Origin: JBGSLN01 sp041740675
Lineage (GTDB): Bacteria > Pseudomonadota > Gammaproteobacteria > JBGSLN01
Direction: 5' to 3'
DNA: 26,217 nt
NCBI GenBank assembly: GCA_041740675.1
Contig: JBGSLN010000313.1
Coordinates: 1 to 26,217, forward strand
Part shown: positions 1-6,131 of the stretch, one piece after another
Numbering within the stretch: position 1 is the stretch's first letter
Layout of the letters: each line of letters starts with the position of its first letter
Position numbers and translations under genes: made by a program
Notes under the pieces: model-generated
The model's database searches: none
What the model was told of the DNA's origin: nothing
Seen by the model: the letters and a program-made list of their open reading frames with translations, nothing else

Positions 1-616
1 TATCTCGCCAGTCTGTAATCAAATGTTCAAATATTAGATTTTTCGCAGCATTTAGTGGCGTTTTAAAAATCTCTTGTATCATCCATTTTTTTTCATTAAA
101 ACTGGGAGGATTTGCATACCAGTTATCAAGAAGTTGATTAGTAACATTTTCTCTATTTTTTCCAAATACTCGACAAAATTCTATAGCAGCATCTTCATCA
201 CCAAATCCACATGCTCCAAGCTGCCAATCTCCGATATTAAGACAAAAAGGAGATTGATCAATATGCACTAATCTACCTATCCGATTATTTCTAAAAATTT
301 CCCAATATGCTAATAAAACATTAGCTCCCAACGACCAACCAACTAATGTAACATCATTAAGATCTAACGCCTGTAACAAATTATGAATATCAGTCGCGTG
401 ACGCGCTATTCTATGGCCATAATTTACTTTTTCAGAATTACCATAGCTTCTTGGGTCTATCGCGATAACTTGATATTTGCTAGAAAGTGACTCTATCTGT
501 TTTTGCCACCATGCAACTGAAATTGTCCAACCACCAATTAATATAATTGGTTTACCAACACCATTTTTAATATAATTAATCTTAACACTATCATTTGTTA
601 TAAAATTCTTTTCCAA
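1..616 (-). CDS. alpha/beta hydrolase, partial (C-terminus beyond the window)
   Basis: An open frame of 205 codons runs off the left edge. It starts at TTG 616, with an AGGGAG Shine-Dalgarno 7 nt upstream; no in-frame ATG precedes it. The protein shows the alpha/beta hydrolase layout: a strand ending in the oxyanion-loop motif IGGW (about residues 27-30), the segment VIAIDPRSYGNS (about 50-61), and the nucleophile elbow GWSLG with Ser95. A later strand LVHIDQSP (about 117-123) follows. The catalytic His and probably the acid lie in the missing part. Family members are soluble esterases, lipases or haloperoxidase-like enzymes of about 250-280 residues; the substrate cannot be told. The DNA is AT-rich like its neighbours. 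The fold call is firm, the specificity open. Confidence 0.88.
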   Translation of the reverse strand, partial: MEKNFITNDSVKINYIKNGVGKPIILIGGWTISVAWWQKQIESLSSKYQVIAIDPRSYGNSEKVNYGHRIARHATDIHNLLQALDLNDVTLVGWSLGANVLLAYWEIFRNNRIGRLVHIDQSPFCLNIGDWQLGACGFGDEDAAIEFCRVFGKNRENVTNQLLDNWYANPPSFNEKKWMIQEIFKTPLNAAKNLIFEHLITDWRD

Positions 617-906
617 TTTATATCTCCCTTTTGTTTGTAATTTTTCTCATTAATTTAGTTTTAAAGAAATTTCATCTCCAAATAAAGAATTGTAGATTTG
701 TTTCAAAAGTCTATGGAAGACTAATAATTTACGGAGTAGTGTTTAGCTGCAAACGAATCAATATTAAATCTTTAAAATTTTTCCTAATCACTTCTAATAA
801 ATTATAGGAAGATGATTAGCTAGTTCATATTATTAATTGAAACGAAAAGTTATTTAATAAATGGTTAAATAGTAATAATTTAATAAAGAAGCCAAAAAGT
901 TTTGTT
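617..906. other. intergenic, 290 bp, no gene seen
   Basis: AT-rich stretch between the hydrolase and the VOC gene, both on the minus strand. The hydrolase ribosome-binding site lies at its left end. I see no convincing ORF, hairpin terminator or repeat. Confidence 0.5.
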
Positions 907-1482
907 TTAATCTCCAATTTCAGCATGGCCTTGTTCTAATTCCCATTGAACACCATATTGGTCGATAAAATAAAAATAACTGATATCTTTTGCAATTTCA
1001 CATGCACGTTTTTTAGCATTCAGATTTGCTTCTTTGTTAACATCAAAAAACACAAATTCATTAGGTTGAATAGGATCAATTTTATGAGGTTTATATTCAT
1101 TTGACGAGTTTATCATTTTTATACCGTCTTGTTCTTTTAAAAAATTAAAAGCTTCTATAATATTAGTTACTTTTAAACATATATGTCTTGGCCCACCTAA
1201 TTCATAGGTTTTTCTTTCAATAATAGGTGTTAATTTAGTAGGATTATGATACTGCATTAATTCTAAAAAAATATTAGCTCCAGGAATTTTTAGAAACCTT
1301 ATACTCACTTCAACTCGCTCAGGATTATCTAAAAACCCAGCAGCTTTTGCAAAACCAATATTTTTAAAACGAGTAAATTCTTGTTCTGGTATAGCATTAA
1401 AAATACGTTGATAAAAATCACTGGCGAAATTAATATCATCGACAACAATATTTATATGGCCGAGTCCATTGAGCTTTATCAT
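907..1482 (-). CDS. VOC-superfamily (glyoxalase/dioxygenase-like) protein
   Basis: The 191-residue protein has two beta-alpha-beta-beta-beta modules of the vicinal oxygen chelate fold. Module 1 opens with GHINIVVDD (residues 8-16) and ends with IFLELMQY (71-78). Module 2 opens with GGPRHICLKV (96-105) and ends with GVQWELEQG (177-185). The four usual metal-ligand positions are filled: His9, Glu74, His100 and Glu181 (or Glu183). A divalent-metal enzyme acting on a small molecule (lyase, isomerase, dioxygenase or resistance protein) is therefore likely; the substrate is unknown. An insertion of about 40 residues in module 2 makes it longer than the usual 120-150-residue VOC proteins. Start ATG 1482 has GAGG about 6 nt upstream. 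It is probably cytoplasmic and transcribed alone. Confidence 0.85.
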   Translation of the reverse strand: MIKLNGLGHINIVVDDINFASDFYQRIFNAIPEQEFTRFKNIGFAKAAGFLDNPERVEVSIRFLKIPGANIFLELMQYHNPTKLTPIIERKTYELGGPRHICLKVTNIIEAFNFLKEQDGIKMINSSNEYKPHKIDPIQPNEFVFFDVNKEANLNAKKRACEIAKDISYFYFIDQYGVQWELEQGHAEIGD

Positions 1483-1848
1483 AAACAGCCTCGTTTTGTT
1501 AATATTATTATATTAATAGTCAAATCATAGTTCTAAAATAGTTGATTTTAAAAAAAGTTGTTTTTTACTCTTCACAGAGCCTACATATGCATTTTTTAAA
1601 CCATTACCCCTAAATATAATGCTTGAAACAAAAAGTATTGTTGAAGAAACATATTTTGAAAACTTCTTTTTATCGCATTTGTTAGCATAAAACAAACGAA
1701 TAAGATAGTGTTTTATAGATTCATCTATTTTTTGACAAACTATATGATATATTTGTGTTTTAGTAATAAAAAAAATTTATCTGTATAAATCTAAGGTTCC
1801 CCAAAGGTTTTCTTCTGAATCGAAGGTTATTCCATCAAGAACTGCAAA
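1483..1848. other. 366-bp gap with a start-less open frame
   Basis: No convincing gene. On the minus strand, an 83-codon stop-free frame runs from about 1773 down to 1524, but it has no ATG, GTG or well-placed TTG, and the product is not recognisable. It may be the remains of a gene or chance in AT-rich DNA. No terminator or repeat was recognised. Confidence 0.35.
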
Positions 1849-2124
1849 TTATAGTTGATCTTCGGATGAATATTCTTTTACATTTTCTAAGCCAGTGCCT
1901 ACCTTATTGAGATTATCTACAAAATTTTTGGATAAAGTCATAATTTTTTCTAATGCTTCACTTTTTGAATTGCATAATTGCTTGAGTTGTAGACAGGTTT
2001 TATATGAAGCAATTTCATCAATCATTATTATAGTTGCTTCTGCAGAACAAGTATTATTTTTTTGTTCATAAAGAAAGCATAGAATCATGCTTTTGTTATA
2101 GTCAAATTGGCAGTCGAATCTCAT
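1849..2124 (-). CDS. hypothetical 91-aa protein
   Basis: Not recognised. The 91-residue product is soluble-looking, with several Cys (residues 5, 16, 26, 44, 51), a hydrophobic middle and a likely helical, acidic C-terminal third ending SSEDQL. There is no signal peptide or clear transmembrane segment. A GATGAG sequence lies 8 nt before ATG 2124, a moderate ribosome-binding site. It sits between the VOC gene and an insertion-sequence remnant, separated from both by noncoding DNA, so the context says little. It is kept because length, start signal and amino-acid mix are plausible for a small gene. Confidence 0.42.
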   Translation of the reverse strand: MRFDCQFDYNKSMILCFLYEQKNNTCSAEATIIMIDEIASYKTCLQLKQLCNSKSEALEKIMTLSKNFVDNLNKVGTGLENVKEYSSEDQL

Positions 2125-2258
2125 AATATTATCTCATCGTAATCAATTACAAGATCTCTATTATCCGTATATCCTCTCATTCTGTAAAGTGAATAGTTAT
2201 AGATAACTGCAATCGCAACTGAAAATGGCATCGTTTCCTAACTCTTAATAACCTCAAT

Positions 2259-2447
2259 TTAATATAACTGGATAAAATTATTCGGCAATTTATTTAATTT
2301 AATGCCTGGCTTATTTTCTCGCCAAGCATATGCAACTAATGCAGCAACCGCGTTTACCAAAAAATCAACTGGACTCCGATGCCTAGTATGATCAAGGTGG
2401 TATATATTTTTTAGTTGATCAAAAATAGTTTCTATAATGCCACGTTA
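2259..2447 (-). pseudogene. IS982-family transposase, C-terminal remnant
   Basis: The minus-strand frame from 2444 to 2259 encodes 61 residues beginning RGIIETIFDQLKN, then DHTRHRSPVDFLVN and AYAWRENKPG, then a stop at 2259-2261. This is the C-terminal end of IS982-type DDE transposases (the region after the last catalytic Glu, with a typical IETIxDQLKN...HxRHRS pattern). The frame is broken by a TAA at 2445-2447 directly upstream. The DNA up to about 2640 has only short open pieces with stops in every frame, so the N-terminal and catalytic parts are lost or scrambled. Terminal inverted repeats were not found. The element is dead and marks past insertion next to the recombinase gene. Confidence 0.75.
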
Positions 2448-2749
2448 GTTTAGAAAAAATGTCTCAAAGGCTGATAACATTTGTTTGGGATTTGCTATTA
2501 CTTGTACGTAAAATAAATAATATCATCGAATTTCCTAAGCTTATTAATGCGCCATTTTTTTAAAACAGATCCGTGATTAGCATAACTTGCCCCATGCCTT
2601 AATTGCATCAATTCTAGCACTTTTGTTTGATGAAGTTATTATTAGAAATATTGTTAGTTATCTTAATAAAGACGCTGGCATTTGAAAAATAGTTCTGTAA
2701 AATACGATGAAAGCCTTGGTTTATCTGTGATTTTTATAAGGGGGTTAAA
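2448..2749. other. degenerate DNA upstream of the recombinase
   Basis: No intact gene. Part is probably eroded transposon DNA. A minus-strand 45-codon piece (about 2635-2500, containing LKKWRINKLRKF) is open but has no recognised relative. The right end holds the AAGGGGG ribosome-binding site of the recombinase at about 2738-2744. No attachment-site core could be identified without its partner copy. Confidence 0.4.
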
Positions 2750-3727
2750 TTGGATAAACATCTGACTATTCTCGCTAAGGACTCAGTATTACGTAATGAA
2801 CAATTGATCACCCTGCCCCTTAACAATCCTTATTTGGCTGTCGCGACCAGCCCAAATACCCGCCGTGCTTATCAAGCCGATATTCGTCATTTTGAAAAAT
2901 CGGGTGGGGCTTTGCCTGCGACGACAGAAGCAATACTTCAGTACCTGCAAACGTTTGCAACCCTTCTAAATCCTCGTACCTTGTCACGCCGATTAACGGC
3001 CTTAAAAAACTGGCATACTTACCAAGGGTTTCCGGATCCGACTCAACACCCTTCTGTTAGTAAGACATTAGCTGGCATCTTGCGCACGCATGGCAAACCT
3101 AAAGACAAAGCACCACCGTTATTACCAGAAGACTTACTCAAAATTGTAAATTATCTTACAGAAGAGCAAACATTACATGCTTATCGAGACAGCGCTTTAT
3201 TACAACTGGCCTTCTTCGGTGCCTTTAGGCGAAGTGAAATTGTTGCCATTTGCTATGAACACATCGAATGGAAAGAACAAGGAATCGATATTTTAATTCC
3301 TCATTCAAAAACTGATCAAATAAATGAAGGCCAGTATTGTGCTGTTCCCTATGGCAATGTGCAATTGTGTCCGGTACGCGCATTAAAATTATGGCTTGGC
3401 CAATCAGGAATAACCACAGGCCCTATTTTTCGTCGGGTGCATCCTCAAGGCCAACTAAGTAATACACCGCTTGCGCCCTTATCAATGAGTAATATTTTGA
3501 AAAAGCGTGCACAGAATGCAAAACTTAAAGGTGCAGAAAATTTCAGTAGCCACAGTTTACGTCGAGGGCTTGCTACCGCTGCAAGCCGTGATGGTGCTTC
3601 ACTTCCATCGATTATGCGCCAAGGCCGTTGGAAGAATGTGAATACTGTGATGGAGTATATTGAAGCTGCCCAGCGGTTTGAAGAAAATGCGGCTGGCAGT
3701 GTGTTGAAAAAAATTCACCAAAATTAA
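2750..3727 (+). CDS. tyrosine recombinase / phage-type integrase
   Basis: The 325-residue protein is a complete tyrosine recombinase. The N-terminal SAM-like core-binding domain spans about 30-115 (NTRRAYQADI; RTLSRRLTALKNWH). The catalytic domain spans about 120-315. Catalytic residues are visible: Arg160 in GAFRRSE, Lys187 in HSKTDQ, His268/Arg271 in SHSLRRG, Trp294 in the usual His/Trp position of GRWKN, and nucleophile Tyr303 in MEYIEAA. It cuts and rejoins DNA through a 3'-phosphotyrosine link and may integrate or excise an element or resolve multimers. The start is TTG 2750, with an AAGGGGG ribosome-binding site 5 nt upstream. Base composition is clearly more GC-rich than the flanks, which suggests recent transfer. 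No excisionase gene is next to it. Confidence 0.93.
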   Translation: MDKHLTILAKDSVLRNEQLITLPLNNPYLAVATSPNTRRAYQADIRHFEKSGGALPATTEAILQYLQTFATLLNPRTLSRRLTALKNWHTYQGFPDPTQHPSVSKTLAGILRTHGKPKDKAPPLLPEDLLKIVNYLTEEQTLHAYRDSALLQLAFFGAFRRSEIVAICYEHIEWKEQGIDILIPHSKTDQINEGQYCAVPYGNVQLCPVRALKLWLGQSGITTGPIFRRVHPQGQLSNTPLAPLSMSNILKKRAQNAKLKGAENFSSHSLRRGLATAASRDGASLPSIMRQGRWKNVNTVMEYIEAAQRFEENAAGSVLKKIHQN

Positions 3728-3885
3728 TTTAATTCTGAAACAAGCTCATAGGTTACTTTTTTAATAGTTTTTTATTCTTCTGGTTCAGTAGAAATAGACA
3801 AATAAAACGCTTCTTGTTCATAACAAGTGATAAAAATAACCTTTTTTATTTTACAACTTCTTATATCATTTCTAAGTTTGTCAGT

Positions 3886-4560
3886 TTATTCCAAAATATT
3901 TTTTTGAGCTATTTCGAACTGATCTGGAAATAAAATTCCATTGCCTACAATTAAAAGCTCATGACCTGAATATCTGCCATCTGTCCCTTTTTTTAATTTA
4001 TTTTCTAATGCTCTGAACATGGTTTCTGAAAAATGCTCTGCTTCTCTACATAAATCAGGAGAAAAGTCACCTTGATATCCTCCCTTACCGTCATATTGTC
4101 GCACAAAGGCTAGTGGCATAGTTTTTTTACTTAATATCTCAAGATCTATTTTCTTACGATGGTTGTGGCCATTTTTAATTGGTTTGCCGTCTACATCTTT
4201 AATATAAAATGGCTCAGCAGAAGTAATTTGAAGAAAACGCCGAGAACCCTCATTCATAGTAAGCATGGCATCTGCTGGTTCACCATTCGTATCTAACTTA
4301 ATCTTCTTGATTGTTCTTGCGGAATTTTCTAATTTAATAAGAAATGCAATCGGAACAGCTTCATCTTTAAATTTTTTAAGTAGTTCATTATCATGATTTT
4401 TCGATTTACTTTGGCCAAGTGCCCTATAATCAGCACCTCCATAAATATTATTTATTTTTTGCCTTAAACAGAATACTTTTTCAATAAACATGGAACCGTT
4501 TAAATTTGAAGCATAAAGATTTTTAACATCTTTTAGAAGTTCATCACTCATTGTAAACAC
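3886..4560 (-). CDS. hypothetical 224-aa protein
   Basis: Not recognised. The protein is hydrophilic and Lys-rich, with no signal peptide or membrane segment. It has a helical N-terminal part, a central segment with FLQITSAEPFYIKDVDGKPI (about 107-126), then NGHNHRKK and a C-terminal part ending HELLIVGNGILFPDQFEIA. The open frame begins with GTG 4560; ATG 4551 three codons later is an equally good start, and neither has a clear ribosome-binding site. It lies 55 nt after the antitoxin gene on the same strand and could be co-transcribed with the toxin-antitoxin operon, though nothing shows a functional link. Length and uninterrupted frame in AT-rich DNA make it a likely real gene. Confidence 0.68.
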   Translation of the reverse strand: MFTMSDELLKDVKNLYASNLNGSMFIEKVFCLRQKINNIYGGADYRALGQSKSKNHDNELLKKFKDEAVPIAFLIKLENSARTIKKIKLDTNGEPADAMLTMNEGSRRFLQITSAEPFYIKDVDGKPIKNGHNHRKKIDLEILSKKTMPLAFVRQYDGKGGYQGDFSPDLCREAEHFSETMFRALENKLKKGTDGRYSGHELLIVGNGILFPDQFEIAQKNILE

Positions 4561-4614
4561 ATAGCTATTTAATTTATTTTGTAGATTGATAAGATTTTAT
4601 TATTCAGAAAATTT

Positions 4615-4899
4615 TTAGATGTGAGTATTTCTAAATTTAATTTCGGGAAACTTTCCCAAAGCATGCGCATAACGTTCAATTGTTTTTATTGTTGGTAGTT
4701 GAGCACCGCTCTCTAAACGCGCAATGACAGATTGTGTGGTTCCCATTTTTCGAGCCATATCCTTTTGTGTAAGATTTGCTTTTAATCTCTCTGATACTAA
4801 TTGGTGTGCAATGGCAAATTCAAGCGTCAGTTTTTTATATGCACTTTTTACAGCAGGATCTTTTAGCCATTTCTTTTTTAACGTTGATAGTTTACTCAT
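4615..4899 (-). CDS. higA: HigA-type antitoxin, XRE-family HTH
   Basis: A 94-residue protein with an N-terminal basic extension (1-35) and a Cro/CI-type helix-turn-helix at about 36-90: NLTQKDMARKMGTTQSVIARLESG, then LPTIKTIERYAHALG. It is expected to bind and neutralise the toxin encoded just upstream and to repress the shared promoter through the palindrome at 5231-5252. It overlaps the toxin gene by 4 nt (ATGA), and unlike the toxin it has a perfect AGGAGG ribosome-binding site 7 nt before ATG 4899. Antitoxin should therefore be made in excess, as type II systems need. Toxin-first gene order is typical of the HigBA group. Confidence 0.88.
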   Translation of the reverse strand: MSKLSTLKKKWLKDPAVKSAYKKLTLEFAIAHQLVSERLKANLTQKDMARKMGTTQSVIARLESGAQLPTIKTIERYAHALGKFPEIKFRNTHI

Positions 4900-5222
4900 A
4901 AATTAGCCTCCTTTAAACGTTTCAAAGCTAAATCAATAGCCGCTTTTGGGGTCTTTTGTATTTTCTTAACAAAAGCGTGCAATACGATAATTTTTTTACC
5001 TTTAGCTGTAATATATATTGCCCTTGCAATCCCTGATTTACCTTTCATTCTAATTTCCCATAACTTGTTTCCAATAGATTTGCAGTAAGGCTCTCTTACA
5101 TTTTCTGGGCCAAAGTTTTCTAGCATTTCAGCAATATGCAAAAATTTCGCTTTAAGCGTTGATTCTAATGAATCCAGCTCTTCATCCACCTTTTTATTTA
5201 AGGTTATGACTTTCCATTTCAT
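4896..5222 (-). CDS. higB: HigB-type toxin, RelE/Gp49-like superfamily
   Basis: The 108-residue basic protein has the RelE/HigB fold signature: an N-terminal strand MKWKVITLNK, a helix DSLESTLKAKFLHIAEMLENFG, then the strand pair KSIGNKLWEIRMKGKSGIARAIYI, IIVLHAFVKK and a C-terminal helix KAAIDLALKRL. Key basic residues of the mRNA-interferase site (Arg in WEIRMKG and IARAIYI; Lys in FVKKIQKTP) are present. Family members cleave mRNA on the ribosome and stop growth when antitoxin is lost. The gene starts at ATG 5222, only 6 nt after the -10 box, so the mRNA is probably leaderless. It is immediately followed (4-nt overlap) by the antitoxin gene. Confidence 0.88.
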   Translation of the reverse strand: MKWKVITLNKKVDEELDSLESTLKAKFLHIAEMLENFGPENVREPYCKSIGNKLWEIRMKGKSGIARAIYITAKGKKIIVLHAFVKKIQKTPKAAIDLALKRLKEANL

Positions 5223-5228
5223 GCTTTA

Positions 5229-5257
5229 ATAATATAGCAATATTGCTATATTGTCAA
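5229..5257 (-). promoter_or_regulatory. sigma70-type promoter of higBA
   Basis: On the minus strand, TTGACA (5257-5252) is followed by exactly 17 nt and TATTAT (5234-5229), a near-consensus housekeeping promoter. The predicted transcription start falls at or within 1-2 nt of the A of the toxin ATG at 5222, leaving no room for a Shine-Dalgarno sequence. Confidence 0.8.
5231..5252. promoter_or_regulatory. 22-bp perfect palindrome, probable HigA operator
   Basis: All 22 positions are self-complementary: the half site is AATATAGCAAT followed by its reverse complement. It fills the whole spacer between -35 and -10 and touches both boxes, so a bound antitoxin dimer or toxin-antitoxin complex would block RNA polymerase. 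This is the usual autoregulation mode of type II toxin-antitoxin operons. Confidence 0.8.
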
Positions 5258-5609
5258 TTTCTAGCAATTGGAAAGGATCCCTGTCATAACTAAACAGTAA
5301 TTCTTTTCACACTAGGTTCAATAGATAAAGCAACACGTTGTTCTTGGCTTCTCCAATAAATAGATTCATTGGAAAATTTAACCGAAAAATTTTTAATTTT
5401 CATGCAATGCAATTTAAACAGTCTAGAAGGTATGGATACTAATAAAATTGAAACTCACCAGTGTGATGTCTAAAACGATACAAGAATTAGAACAACCAAG
5501 TCTGGCTGGATCTTAAAAGGTTATTTTTTTATTGAACTTCTATTTTTTGATGGTTGTATTAGATTCTACTTGGTTCTAAATACTAAGCACATACTGTAAA
5601 ATATTCTCT
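5258..5609. other. 352-bp gap, no supported gene
   Basis: Contains only a 37-codon minus-strand frame (5403-5290, starting MKIKNFSVKF) without a ribosome-binding site. Nothing else was recognised. It separates the toxin-antitoxin operon from the first orphan HTH gene, whose transcript should end here; no clear GC-rich terminator hairpin is visible. Confidence 0.4.
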
Positions 5610-5882
5610 TTAACTAGCCATGGTTCTACTATAAATAACCAATGCATGATTTAAATTAAGCGCTTTCAGTTTGCGAATAATTTTTGAGCGGAGTCGATAG
5701 AGTTTATCTTTTTGACAATCAAAATAATCCATCAATTCAGCATGTTCACAACCTTCTGCTGTCAAATAAAGATAGATGAATTCATCCCGCGTCAAATTGT
5801 ATTTATAAACAACTTGAGCATTTTCATATTCATGGATAATAGATGATAGAGCTTCTCTCATTTGTATGTTGAGGGAAATCAT
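5610..5882 (-). CDS. orphan LuxR/GerE-type HTH protein (copy 1)
   Basis: The 90-residue protein consists almost only of a LuxR-type C-terminal DNA-binding domain. LTRDEFIYLYLTAEG (about 30-44) matches the LTxREhEVLxLhAxG start of the family, followed by the HTH HAELMDYFDCQKDKLYRLRSKIIRKL (about 48-73). No receiver or autoinducer-binding domain is present, so activity would depend on expression level, dimerisation or a partner. It is about three-quarters identical to the protein at 12338-12604; the two genes bracket the two large effector candidates. ATG 5882 has only a weak ribosome-binding site. Its upstream region (5897-5952) is conserved in front of the U-box gene, suggesting shared control. 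Confidence 0.78.
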   Translation of the reverse strand: MISLNIQMREALSSIIHEYENAQVVYKYNLTRDEFIYLYLTAEGCEHAELMDYFDCQKDKLYRLRSKIIRKLKALNLNHALVIYSRTMAS

Positions 5883-5896
5883 TCTTATTGTTTTTT

Positions 5897-5952
5897 AAAT
5901 TTTAACAAAATAAAAGGCGAAAATTTCTTATAAAACGAAATTTGCGCAGAAT
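5897..5952 (-). promoter_or_regulatory. conserved upstream region, copy A
   Basis: This 56-bp stretch aligns without gaps to 11909-11964 at 39 of 56 positions. The most conserved ends read, on the minus strand, ATTCTGCG followed by AATTTCG-like sequence, and 40 nt later GTTAAAATTT, whose TAAAAT could be a -10 box. Inside it is an imperfect inverted repeat (arms 5917-5927 and 5937-5947, 10 of 11 paired). It ends 15 nt before the start codon of the HTH gene. A shared promoter with a regulator site is inferred. Confidence 0.5.
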
Positions 5953-6131
5953 GTATAGTATGTTTTTTTGACTATTAAAAAATTCATGATTCAGAATACA
6001 CATATCTAATCTCATTTTATATATAAACATTAATTATGGTGCAAATCCTAATCTCGATTGCGACAGGTTATTAAAATTATCAACTAAACAATAGATTACT
6101 AGAGTTTGATAGTTCACATCATTGATGTTAT

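Noticed and set aside
74..271. Plus-strand 65-codon ORF at the left edge
   Set aside because: It lies antisense within the alpha/beta hydrolase frame, which has clear family motifs.
1524..1773. 83-codon minus-strand open frame
   Set aside because: No ATG, GTG or TTG start with a ribosome-binding site at its beginning, and no recognisable product; kept only as a note on the gap.
3760..3870. Terminator after the recombinase gene
   Set aside because: Only weak AT-rich inverted repeats (CTTGTT/AACAAG) are seen, with no GC-rich stem followed by U residues.
5290..5403. 37-codon minus-strand ORF downstream of the orphan HTH region
   Set aside because: No ribosome-binding site, no homology and too short to support.
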